A stretch of 64,000 bases of DNA from Nocardia niwae NBRC 108934 = DSM 45340 (GTDB lineage Bacteria > Actinomycetota > Actinomycetes > Mycobacteriales > Mycobacteriaceae): the NCBI RefSeq assembly GCF_001613465.1, contig NZ_BDCK01000030.1, positions 1 through 64,000 of the forward strand, read 5' to 3'. This document shows positions 54,558-63,263 of this stretch, piece by piece. Positions within the stretch are counted from its first letter, which is position 1; each line of letters opens with the position of its first letter. Made by a program: the position numbers and the translations under genes. The notes beneath the pieces were generated by a model that saw only the letters and a list, made by a program, of their open reading frames with translations, was not told the DNA's origin and searched no databases.

Positions 54558-55919
54558 CTATTGGCCTCCCGTCACCGACCGAATTGCGTCGATCGCAGGA
54601 GTCGCGATGCTGACGCCATTTTGCGCTGGTCGAAACAACGACGCTGGTGCCCACTGCGGGTTGGTCACGTAGTCCGGAGCCCACCACCGGATTCCTTGCA
54701 GGACATTGGTTTCGACGCCCCAACGGACGAGATCGGACGTGAAGCGGTTCTGATCCGCCTCGGTCTCGAGGTACGAAAGGGACGGAGTGGGGAAGGTGAC
54801 TGTGGGTGCATAGGCGACGGCGAACTCGGCGATGAAGATTTTGCGGTCGAACGTCTTGCTCACCTCGGCGAAAGCCGCCTGGAAGGTGCTCATGTCCATC
54901 GGAGCCGAGAAGAAGATGTTCGGGTAGTAGGACGTTCCGATTACATCGGGTAGATAGCCGTTGTCGCGCATACATGCCCAATAGGCCACAGCGAAGTCGG
55001 CCGACGGGGGAAGCGCGGTGTGGGTGCTGAACCGGGCTGTCGGCACAACGCTTCGAATCCCGTCCTGGGCGGCGGCGAGCAAACGAGCTGTGTAGGGCCA
55101 GAGGTGATTTCGGCACCACTCGATCTGGTCCGCCTCCGACATGGTGCTGAGCTGGAGTGTACTCATCTTGCCGATCTCGGGGTCGACGGCATCCGGTGGT
55201 GAGTACGGCGGCGCACCCCCGGAGGAGGTGATCGGCTGGGGTGTGACACCTGCGATACCATGGTCGACTTCGTTACCGAGATCCCAGTAGTTGACCTGCG
55301 CGCCTGTCCGGGCGATTTGCCGGGCAATCGCCGCGGCGTACTCGCGGATCAACGGGATCATCTGGTCGAGCGTGAGCGACGTCCACGGGCCGGGCTGCTG
55401 CCTCGCTATGTCGGGATAGTCCGTGAAGTCGGGCGGTACCTGATAGGTGAAGGTGTCGCCGTAGATGCCGCTGAGCATAAGCTCCGGGTTGAACGCCATC
55501 CCCAGCTCGGCCGCGAGTGCGGCGCGTTGGAGACCGAGCTCGAAACCGGAGGCTCCGTCGCCGTCGGAGACAATCCGCCTGGTCGCGATCCGCGCGTATA
55601 CCTCGTTGGCGCCGTGTCGGTTGAACAGGCGTTGCAACTCCAGGGGATTCCGGGCAGAGACTGTCCCGTCGGTGAGCGTGGTCTGCGACAGCACCTTCTC
55701 GGTGAAAGGCGAGACCGACAGAGCGTTGCGGAATTCTGCCGGTTCGGCCGCTTGGGTCCCTCCGAGCGGTGCGGCAGCACTGGCGGCGGGGTCGAATGCG
55801 GCCGAGCCGACGCTCGCAGCGAGTAAAGCGCCGGCGCCTACCTTCAGGAATGTGCGGCGGCCGGTTCTCGTCTGTGGTCCGGGTTCGGCTGTGGACGGAG
55901 GTGAGTTGCGGCTTCGCAT
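54558..55919 (-). CDS. Tat-exported GH53-like (clan GH-A) glycosidase
   Basis: 453 aa. The N-terminus has a twin-arginine signal (GRRTFLKVGAGALLAAS). The TIM-barrel body shows a probable acid/base in YWDLGNEVDHG (near residue 215) and a probable nucleophile in IFIAEFAVAYAP (near 363), with PDVIGTSYYPNIF before it, resembling endo-beta-1,4-galactanases of GH53. Other clan-A families cannot be excluded. ATG 55919 has an AAAGGA site; the open frame upstream to 56042 precedes it. It is the only exported glycosidase in the island, and has regulon operator 6 upstream. Confidence 0.78.
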   Translation of the reverse strand: MRSRNSPPSTAEPGPQTRTGRRTFLKVGAGALLAASVGSAAFDPAASAAAPLGGTQAAEPAEFRNALSVSPFTEKVLSQTTLTDGTVSARNPLELQRLFNRHGANEVYARIATRRIVSDGDGASGFELGLQRAALAAELGMAFNPELMLSGIYGDTFTYQVPPDFTDYPDIARQQPGPWTSLTLDQMIPLIREYAAAIARQIARTGAQVNYWDLGNEVDHGIAGVTPQPITSSGGAPPYSPPDAVDPEIGKMSTLQLSTMSEADQIEWCRNHLWPYTARLLAAAQDGIRSVVPTARFSTHTALPPSADFAVAYWACMRDNGYLPDVIGTSYYPNIFFSAPMDMSTFQAAFAEVSKTFDRKIFIAEFAVAYAPTVTFPTPSLSYLETEADQNRFTSDLVRWGVETNVLQGIRWWAPDYVTNPQWAPASLFRPAQNGVSIATPAIDAIRSVTGGQ

Positions 55920-56086
55920 ACGTTTCCTTTCGTCTGAGCGAGGGGACGAACAGTCGGGAGACGGACTCGGCGGTATCCGGATCGGCTGTCCAGGTCCGCG
56001 CGACGCCTGGGCGTGCAGGGCTGAATGATCCGTAGACGACAAGTTGTCGCGCGGCCGAGGTGCCGCAGGCAGGAGACCCGCAATCC

Positions 56087-56106
56087 AAAACAGCCCAACT
56101 GAGCGG
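56087..56106 (-). promoter_or_regulatory. Regulon operator, site 6 (GH53-like gene)
   Basis: Minus strand CCGCTCAGTTGGGCTGTTTT followed by GG, 168 bp upstream of the GH53-like start. 14 of 20 match site 5, including the end GCTGTTTTGG. The plus-strand reading at 56091-56110 also resembles the consensus, as expected for a dyad. Confidence 0.65.
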
Positions 56107-56260
56107 TTTTAGATTAACATCGCTGGGCCGTATGGGCGAGGCGGAGCTTCGCGTACGTGATGCCATTCGCCAGTTGTTGAACGACGTCGGCGGTAACGCC
56201 CGAGGCCACTTGTTCGCGGCGGGTCGCAGTCGGGTGCGCTACTTCCGTCGCACTGAATCG

Positions 56261-56911
56261 CTATGGCGCAGAGTCTGGGGTGCACAGCACGGTGAGCTGT
56301 GCCCGCAGCGTGTCGGCAATGTCGATACGCCGGTCGCGCAGCCACACAGTTTGTACTCCTTGGGTAACGGCAAGTAGCGACCGAGCGGCGAGCGCTGGAT
56401 CGATACCGTTCCGCAGTTGATTCCGGTCCTGCATGATGGCGAAGGCGCGGCAGAGAAGGCCCTCGCTCTTTGAGTACATTCTCACGAAATAGCCGTGTGC
56501 GGGGTGGTCGGGTGAGGCGGCCTCACCGGCGAGTACGAACTCGAGTTCGACCAGGGTCGGGTTTGCGACGTTCTCGGCCACTGCCTCGATCCATGCGTTG
56601 ACCGCGTCGATCCCGTCGATCTGCGTGCGACTGTGTTCGGTCAGGGATTGTTCCTCACGACTGTGGAGCACCGCTTGGAGCAGGTCGACTTTCGTGGGGA
56701 AGTGGTGGCGTATGCCGGCGTGCGTTATCCCGGCACGCTCTGCGACGTCCCGCAGCGAGCCGTCCCGGAATCCGGATTCGGAGAATATCTCGACGGCAGC
56801 GGCGATGATTGCACGCCGACGAGCGGCCGACTTCGCGTACTCGCCCCGACGTCCTCTCTTGGTGCCGAGTGCGGGTGCGCCGGTATCAAGGGGCTGATCG
56901 GTGGCTGCCAT
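56261..56911 (-). CDS. TetR-family regulator 4 (intact)
   Basis: 216 aa. HTH GFRDGSLRDVAERAGITHAG then IRHHFPTK; ligand domain VELEFVLAGEA, PDHPAHGYF, and WLRDRRIDIAD. It pairs with TetR 2 in sequence. Start ATG 56911 follows a GGTGGG site; the longer frame to 57418 is a shadow of TetR 5. It lies upstream of the GH53-like gene in the same direction, with operator 6 in the gap. Confidence 0.85.
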   Translation of the reverse strand: MAATDQPLDTGAPALGTKRGRRGEYAKSAARRRAIIAAAVEIFSESGFRDGSLRDVAERAGITHAGIRHHFPTKVDLLQAVLHSREEQSLTEHSRTQIDGIDAVNAWIEAVAENVANPTLVELEFVLAGEAASPDHPAHGYFVRMYSKSEGLLCRAFAIMQDRNQLRNGIDPALAARSLLAVTQGVQTVWLRDRRIDIADTLRAQLTVLCTPDSAP

Positions 56912-57052
56912 CCCACCATTCTCGCCGATGAGTCTGCTCGAATAACCCGCTGAGCGTGATGGCCGGGTGGTCTCGGCTGTACCGTGACCTCGGGAAGTTT
57001 CGCTGACGGGCACCGGCTCCGTACTGTCCGAGTGTTCAACTACGGTGGAACC

Positions 57053-57671
57053 ATGACTGAGGTCGCTCGCGCGCGGTTCCCGAGGCGCATACGCGAAGTC
57101 GGCGCGCTGCCGCGAGGGGATCGTAGAAGCGGCGATGCAGGTGTTTTCCGAGTCCGGATTTCGTGATGGCTCGCTGCGGGATATCGCCGAGCGCGTCGGC
57201 ATGACGCACGCGGGGATGCGGCACCATTTCCCGACGAAGGTGGCGCTGCTGGCCGCAGTACTGCGCCTCCGTGACGAGAGCGCGCTGGAGACGGGTGCGG
57301 CGTCGCGTCCCCGAGGCGTTGCTGTACTGCGGGAATGGGTGGCGGCGACGCGGCGCAACATCGACAGGCCGGCCATGATCGACCTCGAGGTGACGCTGGC
57401 GGCGGAAGCGATTATCACTACGCATCCAGCCCATCAGTATTTCGTCGACGGGTATGCGCGTGCCGCGGTCCTTCTCGAGCGGGCTTTTCGTGAGATCCAG
57501 GCTGACGGAATGCTCGCGCCGCACATCACGGTCACACAGGCCGCCCGAGTCGTGCTCGCGGCCACTGTCGGTCTGCAGCAGCTCTGGACGTGGGATCGAA
57601 GCAGAGACCTTGTCGGCGAGCTCGAATTCGCCATCGGATCGCTGATCACAGTGCCACTCGGAAAGGTCTGA
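57053..57671 (+). pseudogene. TetR-family regulator 5 with 5' frameshift
   Basis: From an ATG at 57053 the frame begins MTEVARARFPRR, but the conserved TetR sequence (GAYAKSAR, then VEAAMQVFSESGFRDGSLRD, AERVGMTHAGM) lies in the +1 frame, where no start codon follows the upstream TGA. Joining both halves requires a one-base change near 57075-57090. The remaining protein, 178 aa from ATG 57135, is otherwise intact and closely matches TetR 1 (IDLEVTLAAEA, WTWDRSRDLVGELEF). Either a pseudogene, a sequencing error, or a protein starting inside helix 1. Confidence 0.72.
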
Positions 57672-57900
57672 GCTCGCTCACGCACCACTCGTTTGCACGC
57701 CGTCGAGCGAGGGCTCGCGGATCGGCCCGGTACGGTGACAATGCAGTTGCGGCACTGGGATCACGGGCGACCTTATGCGCCAGGGCGAAGTCTCCAGGTA
57801 CGGTGCCGATTGTTCGAGGATGCCGACGTATTTCTCCCAGCGCGATTCGCGCGGTTGGGACTGTCGACGAACCTATGGTGATCGGCGCTGAAATCGGGTA
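57672..57900. other. Intergenic region between TetR 5 and the PucR-type gene
   Basis: 229 bp between convergent genes. No gene or clear hairpin was recognised. Confidence 0.4.
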
Positions 57901-58983
57901 TCAGGATCCGGCGCAGGCGTGGAAATCGTTGCGGTTCTCATTGCTATGAATAGCATCGATCAAAAGAGCGGCGCGTAGAAGCGACAGGCCGGCAGGTGTG
58001 CGGGGATTATGCCCGGTGATCCTGGTGACACGGTCCAGGCGATAATCGACGGTATTGGCGTGCACGCCCATCACGCGGGCAAGTTTTCGCCGATTGAGCC
58101 CGTCGCCGGCATAGTGGCGCAGGGTTTCCATCAGAACGGGGTAGGCGCGCAGCGGCTCGATGATCGCGAGGAGTTGTTCGTGGCCGGGACCGGGTCTGCA
58201 CAGCTGGTACTCGAGCGCCAGATCGCCGAAGCAGTGGAGTCGTCCGATCCGCCCCAGAGCTACCGCCATATCCAGCAGATGATGCGCATCGCGCGAAGCG
58301 ACCGGCAGCTGTGCTGGCGCCGCGGTTACCACCGCAGCCGTGAGTTCAAGCCCGGTCTTATCGGATATCTCGGCGCGCAGCGTGTCGGCGGCCCGAGTTC
58401 CGGCGGTGGTTGCGGGCATGAGGACGGTCCCGCCGGTGACTGACAGCTGAGACAGCACATCGGCTTTGGCGGGTACGGCGAGCAGGTCGTGTATCAGCAT
58501 CAGATTCCGTTCCGCGGACCCGTTGCGCGATGTCGGCCTTGGAATGGCGAGTGCTATGACCAGGTAAGAGTTGGCGACGGTTATTCCGCACGCGCGTGCC
58601 CAGCCGGCGATGGACTGGCCGGTGAGCAGCGCCGCCGCCAGCCGGGCGCGGTCGTCGAATGCCGGCGTCGCCCGTGTGACGCGGGTGCGCGACACCGCAT
58701 CGACCGCACGGGTGAGGACATGAGCCAGGGTATCGGCCGGCAGCAGTGGGGCAGAGGTGTCCACCTGCACGCGTCTGACCGCCCGGGTAACCATCGCCGC
58801 GATCTGAGCACGTTCATCCGGCGACGGTCCCGCCGCCTGGGACCAGCTTGTCGCACAGGACACCAGGTAGGCGATGATCGGGGACCAGTCGAACTCGTCG
58901 CCGAAGCTCTGTTCACCGCTGTCGGCGGCGGAGATCGAATGACGGTGGGCTTGTCGCGGTTGCCGAGTGGACATCGAGGTCAC
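57901..58983 (-). CDS. PucR/CdaR-type transcriptional regulator
   Basis: 360 aa. The C-terminal PucR-type HTH reads YAGDGLNRRKLARVMGVHAN then TVDYRLDRVTRITGH, as in CdaR and PucR activators; the middle region resembles the GGDEF-like domain of that family and the N-terminal part is helical. It begins 9 bp after lutC and is last in the rhaE-rhaB-lutABC operon, so it probably controls rhamnose or lactate use. Confidence 0.83.
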   Translation of the reverse strand: MTSMSTRQPRQAHRHSISAADSGEQSFGDEFDWSPIIAYLVSCATSWSQAAGPSPDERAQIAAMVTRAVRRVQVDTSAPLLPADTLAHVLTRAVDAVSRTRVTRATPAFDDRARLAAALLTGQSIAGWARACGITVANSYLVIALAIPRPTSRNGSAERNLMLIHDLLAVPAKADVLSQLSVTGGTVLMPATTAGTRAADTLRAEISDKTGLELTAAVVTAAPAQLPVASRDAHHLLDMAVALGRIGRLHCFGDLALEYQLCRPGPGHEQLLAIIEPLRAYPVLMETLRHYAGDGLNRRKLARVMGVHANTVDYRLDRVTRITGHNPRTPAGLSLLRAALLIDAIHSNENRNDFHACAGS

Positions 58984-58991
58984 CTTCTTGT

Positions 58992-59609
58992 TCAGTTCGT
59001 TCGCAACGCCAGGGTGGTCAGTAGTACAACGGTCAGCGACCGTGGACCGTGCACTCCCGAAACCCGCCGCAGTTCGATATCGCTCGTCGCCGAGGGGCCA
59101 CTGATCAGTGTGACAGGACGCCCCGGCGACAGGCGCTCGAGCAGTTCCGGCACGCCGCCGACGAGATCCTCGTTGCGAACGACGCAGATGTGGTGGTCCG
59201 GCACCAATGTCAGCGCTCGGCGGCCCTGTCCTGGGCCGCCGTCCATGGCGATGGTGCCGGTCTGCGCGCAGGCCGCGGCGCAGAGCGTGAGAACCGTCGG
59301 GACCCTATCGAGCGCCGTCGTCGGCAACGGCGGATCATCGAGTACGGCCTCAGGAGGTGTCCAAGCGGCAGGGAAGCCGGCTGGGACGAGGCATGGCCCG
59401 CCATCGATGAGCTCACGCAGCAGACCGGGTGTGGAATCGGCTGTGGCGGTGAGAACTTCGGCGCCGTAGTCGCTGAGACGTTCGGCGAACAGTGTGTGGA
59501 GTGCGCCGGTGTCGATGCTGCCGCGACAGTAGTGGCGTTCGATCGCCGCGTTCGAGCCGTCACCGGTGGCGGTACGGATGCGGCGCAAAATGTGCTCGCG
59601 GGAGGTCAT
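58992..59609 (-). CDS. lutC: LutC, LUD-domain subunit of lactate utilisation
   Basis: 205-aa LUD (LutB/LutC) domain protein, one of three parts of the LutABC complex that oxidises L-lactate to pyruvate. Typical blocks are AAACAQTGTIAMDGGPGQGR and TLVPDHHICVV. Start ATG 59609 overlaps the lutB stop (ATGA); a longer frame to 59675 lacks support. Confidence 0.88.
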   Translation of the reverse strand: MTSREHILRRIRTATGDGSNAAIERHYCRGSIDTGALHTLFAERLSDYGAEVLTATADSTPGLLRELIDGGPCLVPAGFPAAWTPPEAVLDDPPLPTTALDRVPTVLTLCAAACAQTGTIAMDGGPGQGRRALTLVPDHHICVVRNEDLVGGVPELLERLSPGRPVTLISGPSATSDIELRRVSGVHGPRSLTVVLLTTLALRTN

Positions 59610-61051
59610 CGGTTCTGCCACCATTCTCGGAAGGTTCGCAGCGGTGGCCGGGGCAGGTCGCGGGTGTTTGTCCACGCCGACAGTGGGGGTGGCAGCGCGC
59701 CGATGGTGTCGTGGCGGCGGCCGAGCAATCGGGCGATCCTAAGTGTTCGGGTGGCAGCGGCGAACCGTCGCGGTGAGCGCATCACCCATGCGGTGGTGGC
59801 CATAACTGCCGACTGGGTGCTGCTGACTGCTTGTGCGACAGTGGCTTCGGCGCGTAGATGGACCAGCGCCGACGGGATGTCGATGGCGACGGGGCATACG
59901 TCGTAACAGGCGCCGCACAGGGTGGAGGCGAACGGCAGTGACGGATTGTCGGCGACACCGGTGAGCTGCGGGGTGAGCACCGCCCCGATCGGACCGGGGT
60001 AGACCGACCCGTAGGCGTGGCCGCCGGTGCGTTCGTAGACCGGGCACACGTTGAGGCAGGCCGCGCAGCGGATGCAGTGCAGTACCTCGCGGCCGTGTTC
60101 GTCGGCGAGGGTGCGCACGCGACCGTTGTCGACCAGGACGACGTGAAAATTCTGCGGGCCGTCGCCGGGATGGACCCCGGTCCACAGCGAGGTGTAGGGG
60201 TTCATCCGCTCGCCGGTGGCCGATCTCGGCAGTAGCTGTAGGAAGACTTCAAGGTCCTGTGTGGTCGGCACCAGCTTTTCAATTCCCACGACGGTGATCA
60301 AAGTCTTCGGAAGGGTCAGGCACATGCGGCCGTTGCCCTCGGATTCGACCACGGCCAGGGTGCCGGTTTCGGCGACGGCGAAGTTGGCTCCGGAGATGGC
60401 AACCTCGGCGGTCAACATCTTTTGTCGCAAGTAGCTGCGCGCGGCGGCGGCGAGCGCGCGTGGGTCGTCGCCGACGGAGGGGTCGAAACCGGGCATCGCG
60501 GCGGCGAAGATGTCGCGAATTTCGCTGCGATTGCGATGGATTGCCGGCACGACGATATGGGAGGGCCGGTCGTCGGCGAGCTGCACGATGAGTTCGGCCA
60601 GGTCGGTCTCGTGGGCGGTGATCTGCCGGGCGGCGAGCGCTTCGTTGAGGCCGATCTCCTGGGTGAGCATCGACTTGACCTTCACGACCTCGGTGGAGCC
60701 GGTCGTTGCGACCAGATCGCCGATGATGCGGTTGGCCTCGGCGGCGTCTGCGGCCCAGTGCACCGTGCCGCCGTGGGTGATGACCTGCTGTTCGAACTGC
60801 TCGAGCAGATCCGCCAGGTGGGCCATGGTGTAGCGCTTGATGTCGCGGGCGGCCGTGCGCAGTTGCTGCCAGTCCGGGAGTTCGGCGACCACGCGCGCCC
60901 GCTTGTCGCGGATGGTCGCGGTCGCCGCGAGCAGATTCCGCCGCATCTGGGCGTCGGTGACCGCAGTGCGGGCCGCCTCGGGGAACGGAATCGGCGCGTG
61001 TAGTGGCGAAGGGCCTGGTGGGGTGGGTACGCCGAGGAATACCTGGTTCAT
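59606..61051 (-). CDS. lutB: LutB, iron-sulfur subunit of lactate utilisation
   Basis: 481 aa with an N-terminal LUD domain (SMLTQEIGLNEALAAR, AVAETGTLAVVESEGNGR) and two 4Fe-4S ferredoxin motifs in CIRCAACLNVCPVY and CGACYDVCPVAI, followed by a C-terminal lactate-utilisation tail. Couples L-lactate oxidation to electron carriers together with LutA and LutC. ATGA overlap with lutA (61048-61051). Confidence 0.92.
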   Translation of the reverse strand: MNQVFLGVPTPPGPSPLHAPIPFPEAARTAVTDAQMRRNLLAATATIRDKRARVVAELPDWQQLRTAARDIKRYTMAHLADLLEQFEQQVITHGGTVHWAADAAEANRIIGDLVATTGSTEVVKVKSMLTQEIGLNEALAARQITAHETDLAELIVQLADDRPSHIVVPAIHRNRSEIRDIFAAAMPGFDPSVGDDPRALAAAARSYLRQKMLTAEVAISGANFAVAETGTLAVVESEGNGRMCLTLPKTLITVVGIEKLVPTTQDLEVFLQLLPRSATGERMNPYTSLWTGVHPGDGPQNFHVVLVDNGRVRTLADEHGREVLHCIRCAACLNVCPVYERTGGHAYGSVYPGPIGAVLTPQLTGVADNPSLPFASTLCGACYDVCPVAIDIPSALVHLRAEATVAQAVSSTQSAVMATTAWVMRSPRRFAAATRTLRIARLLGRRHDTIGALPPPLSAWTNTRDLPRPPLRTFREWWQNR

Positions 61052-61776
61052 GCGGTGGCCGCCAGTATCTCGGCCAGATGCACGGTTCTACTGCCAGCGC
61101 GCAGCCGGGACAGTCCGCCGCTGATGTGCATCAAGCAGGAGGAATCGGTCGCGGTGCAGGTATGGGCGCCGGTGTCGAGGATGTGGCGCATCTTGTCGGT
61201 GAGCATGGCGGTGGAGACGTCGGGGTTCTTCATCGCGAAGGTTCCTCCGAATCCGCAGCATTCCTCGGCGGCGGGGAGCTCGACCAGATCAATGCCGGAA
61301 ACGTTGCGTAACAAGCGAAGTGGACGGTCGTCGACTCGCAGCATGCGCAGCGAGTGACAGGTCGGGTGATAGGTGACCCGGTGCGGATAGTGGGCGCCGA
61401 CCTCGTCGAGTCCGAGCACGTCGGTGATGAACTGCGATAGTTCCCAGGTACGTGACCCGATCTCTGTGGCCCGGGTCGCCAGGCGGTCGTCGCCCGCGCG
61501 GCGGGCCACCATCGCGTGCTGGTGCCGGACCGAGCTCACGCACGAGGCGGACGGTGCGACGACCGCGTCGAATCGGCCGAATGCTTTGGTGTGGTTGCGC
61601 ACCAAATCCGTCGCGGCGCCGAGATATCCGGTGTTGATGTGCATCTGACCGCAGCAGGTCTGCCGATCGGGGACAACGACCTCGTGCCCGAGTCGTTCGA
61701 GTAACGTCACCGTGGCCAAACCCACCTGCGGGAATACTGCGTCGACGAGACAGGTGACGAACAGAGCGATCTTCAT
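61048..61776 (-). CDS. lutA: LutA, cysteine-rich (CCG) subunit of lactate utilisation
   Basis: 242 aa with two CCG domains (Fe-S or heterodisulfide-reductase type): DRQTCCGQMHINTGY in the first half and AEECCGFGGTFAMK in the second, plus HPTCHSLRML. As in Bacillus subtilis LutA. ATG 61776 overlaps the rhaB stop, so rhamnose kinase and lactate oxidation are translated together. Confidence 0.92.
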   Translation of the reverse strand: MKIALFVTCLVDAVFPQVGLATVTLLERLGHEVVVPDRQTCCGQMHINTGYLGAATDLVRNHTKAFGRFDAVVAPSASCVSSVRHQHAMVARRAGDDRLATRATEIGSRTWELSQFITDVLGLDEVGAHYPHRVTYHPTCHSLRMLRVDDRPLRLLRNVSGIDLVELPAAEECCGFGGTFAMKNPDVSTAMLTDKMRHILDTGAHTCTATDSSCLMHISGGLSRLRAGSRTVHLAEILAATA

Positions 61777-63218
61777 GCGGCTCGTTTCTCCGCGAGGGCC
61801 GCCACTCGGTCGGTGGCTCGGTGCCAAGCGGGGTCGCCAGTGGGTTCGTATCGTTGCGGTGGATGGGTGGCCGCGACCAGTGCGCGGGCTTGCGACCAGC
61901 TGCCGATGATGTCGGCGGTTATGGCCTGACCGAGCAGATTGCCCAGCGCAGTTGCCTCGACGGGGCCGGCTGCGACGGGCAGCCCGCATGCCTCGGCCGT
62001 GAGTCGGCACAGCAGTTCGTTGCGGGCGCCGCCGCCGACCAGATGAATGATCTCCACCCCGCGCCCGCTGGTGCGCACGGCATCGGCGACGGCTCGCGCG
62101 TGGCCGAGCGCCAGGCTGTCGAAGATGCAGCGCGCGAACTCGGCGGGCGAGACCGGCGCGGGACCGTCGCAGCGGGCGGCGATGCGGGCGGGCATCGATG
62201 CCTCTCCGGCCCCGGACGGTGCCCTGTAATCGGGATCGTCGACGTCGATAACGCTGGTCAGGGCGGGCAGTTCGGCTGCTCGTGCGATAAGGGTGGAGAT
62301 ATCGAGTCCGGGCCACTCTCGAAGACATTCCTCAAGCAACCACAACCCCATCACATTGCGCAGATAGCGGATGCCGCAGACGCCTGTTTCGTTGGTGAAT
62401 CCGGTGTCGCGGGCCGCGACGGACAGCAACGGCGTGGGGCGCTCCACACCCACCAGAGACCAAGTGCCACAGGAGATATAGGCAAAGGCGGGGCCGGTGG
62501 CCGGTACGGCCGCGACAGCGCTGGCCGTGTCGTGGGAGGCGACGCGGACGACGGTGAGGTCGTGGCCGCCGACGACGCCGCGGGCCGGTTGCCGGAGGCG
62601 GCCGATGACGGTACCGGCCGAGCTGATCGGCGCGAAGATGCGTTGCGGAAGATCGAGCCGGGAGATCAGCGTCCGATCCCAGTCGCGCTCGGACACGTGG
62701 TAGAGACCGGTAGTGGAGGCGTTGGTTCGCTCGGTGCCCGTTCGGCCGGTCAGCCAGAAGCCGAGCAGATCGGGAATCAGCAGCAGCCGCCGTGCTGCAG
62801 CCAGCCGGTGCTCGGGCTCGGCTCGCAGCTGATGGATGGTATTGAACGGCAAATCGGCGATCCCGGTTCGGCGGAACAATTCTGATGTTTCGATCGGGGA
62901 CGCCGGAAGGAGTGCTGTGCGACGGTCTCGGTAGTGGTAGGGCAATCCGAGCAGCGCGCCTTCAGCGTCGAGCAGACCGTAATCGACCGCCCACGAATCG
63001 ATGCCCGCTGAACGCACCGGCCCGGCCGCGGCCAGACCGGTACAGAGCTCGGTGAACAGTTCGCCAATGTTCCAGTGCAGTCCGTCCGGCAGCTGGATCG
63101 GGGTGTTGGCGAACCGGTGCACTTCGCGAACCTCGATGCGGTCGGGCTCGACGACGCCCCGTACGACCCGTCCGCTGGTGGCACCGAGGTCGATGGCGGC
63201 GAAGGCGTTATCGGTCAT
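61773..63218 (-). CDS. rhaB: L-rhamnulokinase
   Basis: 481-aa FGGY-family kinase. AAIDLGATSGRVV is the N-terminal phosphate-binding motif, DSWAVDYGLLD is characteristic of rhamnulokinases, ISCGTWSLVG and VGGGARNELLCRLTA the C-terminal ATP region. Converts L-rhamnulose to L-rhamnulose 1-phosphate. It follows rhaE directly, separated by 45 bp. The isomerase rhaA is not in view and is expected to the right. Confidence 0.92.
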   Translation of the reverse strand: MTDNAFAAIDLGATSGRVVRGVVEPDRIEVREVHRFANTPIQLPDGLHWNIGELFTELCTGLAAAGPVRSAGIDSWAVDYGLLDAEGALLGLPYHYRDRRTALLPASPIETSELFRRTGIADLPFNTIHQLRAEPEHRLAAARRLLLIPDLLGFWLTGRTGTERTNASTTGLYHVSERDWDRTLISRLDLPQRIFAPISSAGTVIGRLRQPARGVVGGHDLTVVRVASHDTASAVAAVPATGPAFAYISCGTWSLVGVERPTPLLSVAARDTGFTNETGVCGIRYLRNVMGLWLLEECLREWPGLDISTLIARAAELPALTSVIDVDDPDYRAPSGAGEASMPARIAARCDGPAPVSPAEFARCIFDSLALGHARAVADAVRTSGRGVEIIHLVGGGARNELLCRLTAEACGLPVAAGPVEATALGNLLGQAITADIIGSWSQARALVAATHPPQRYEPTGDPAWHRATDRVAALAEKRAA

Positions 63219-63263
63219 GGCAGTGAACTCCGGTGCAAGGCGGTTGGGGCAGAGGAGCGCGGT

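Noticed and set aside
57693..57881. 62-aa plus-strand frame after TetR 5
   Set aside because: No ribosome-binding site or recognisable domain; too little to support a gene.
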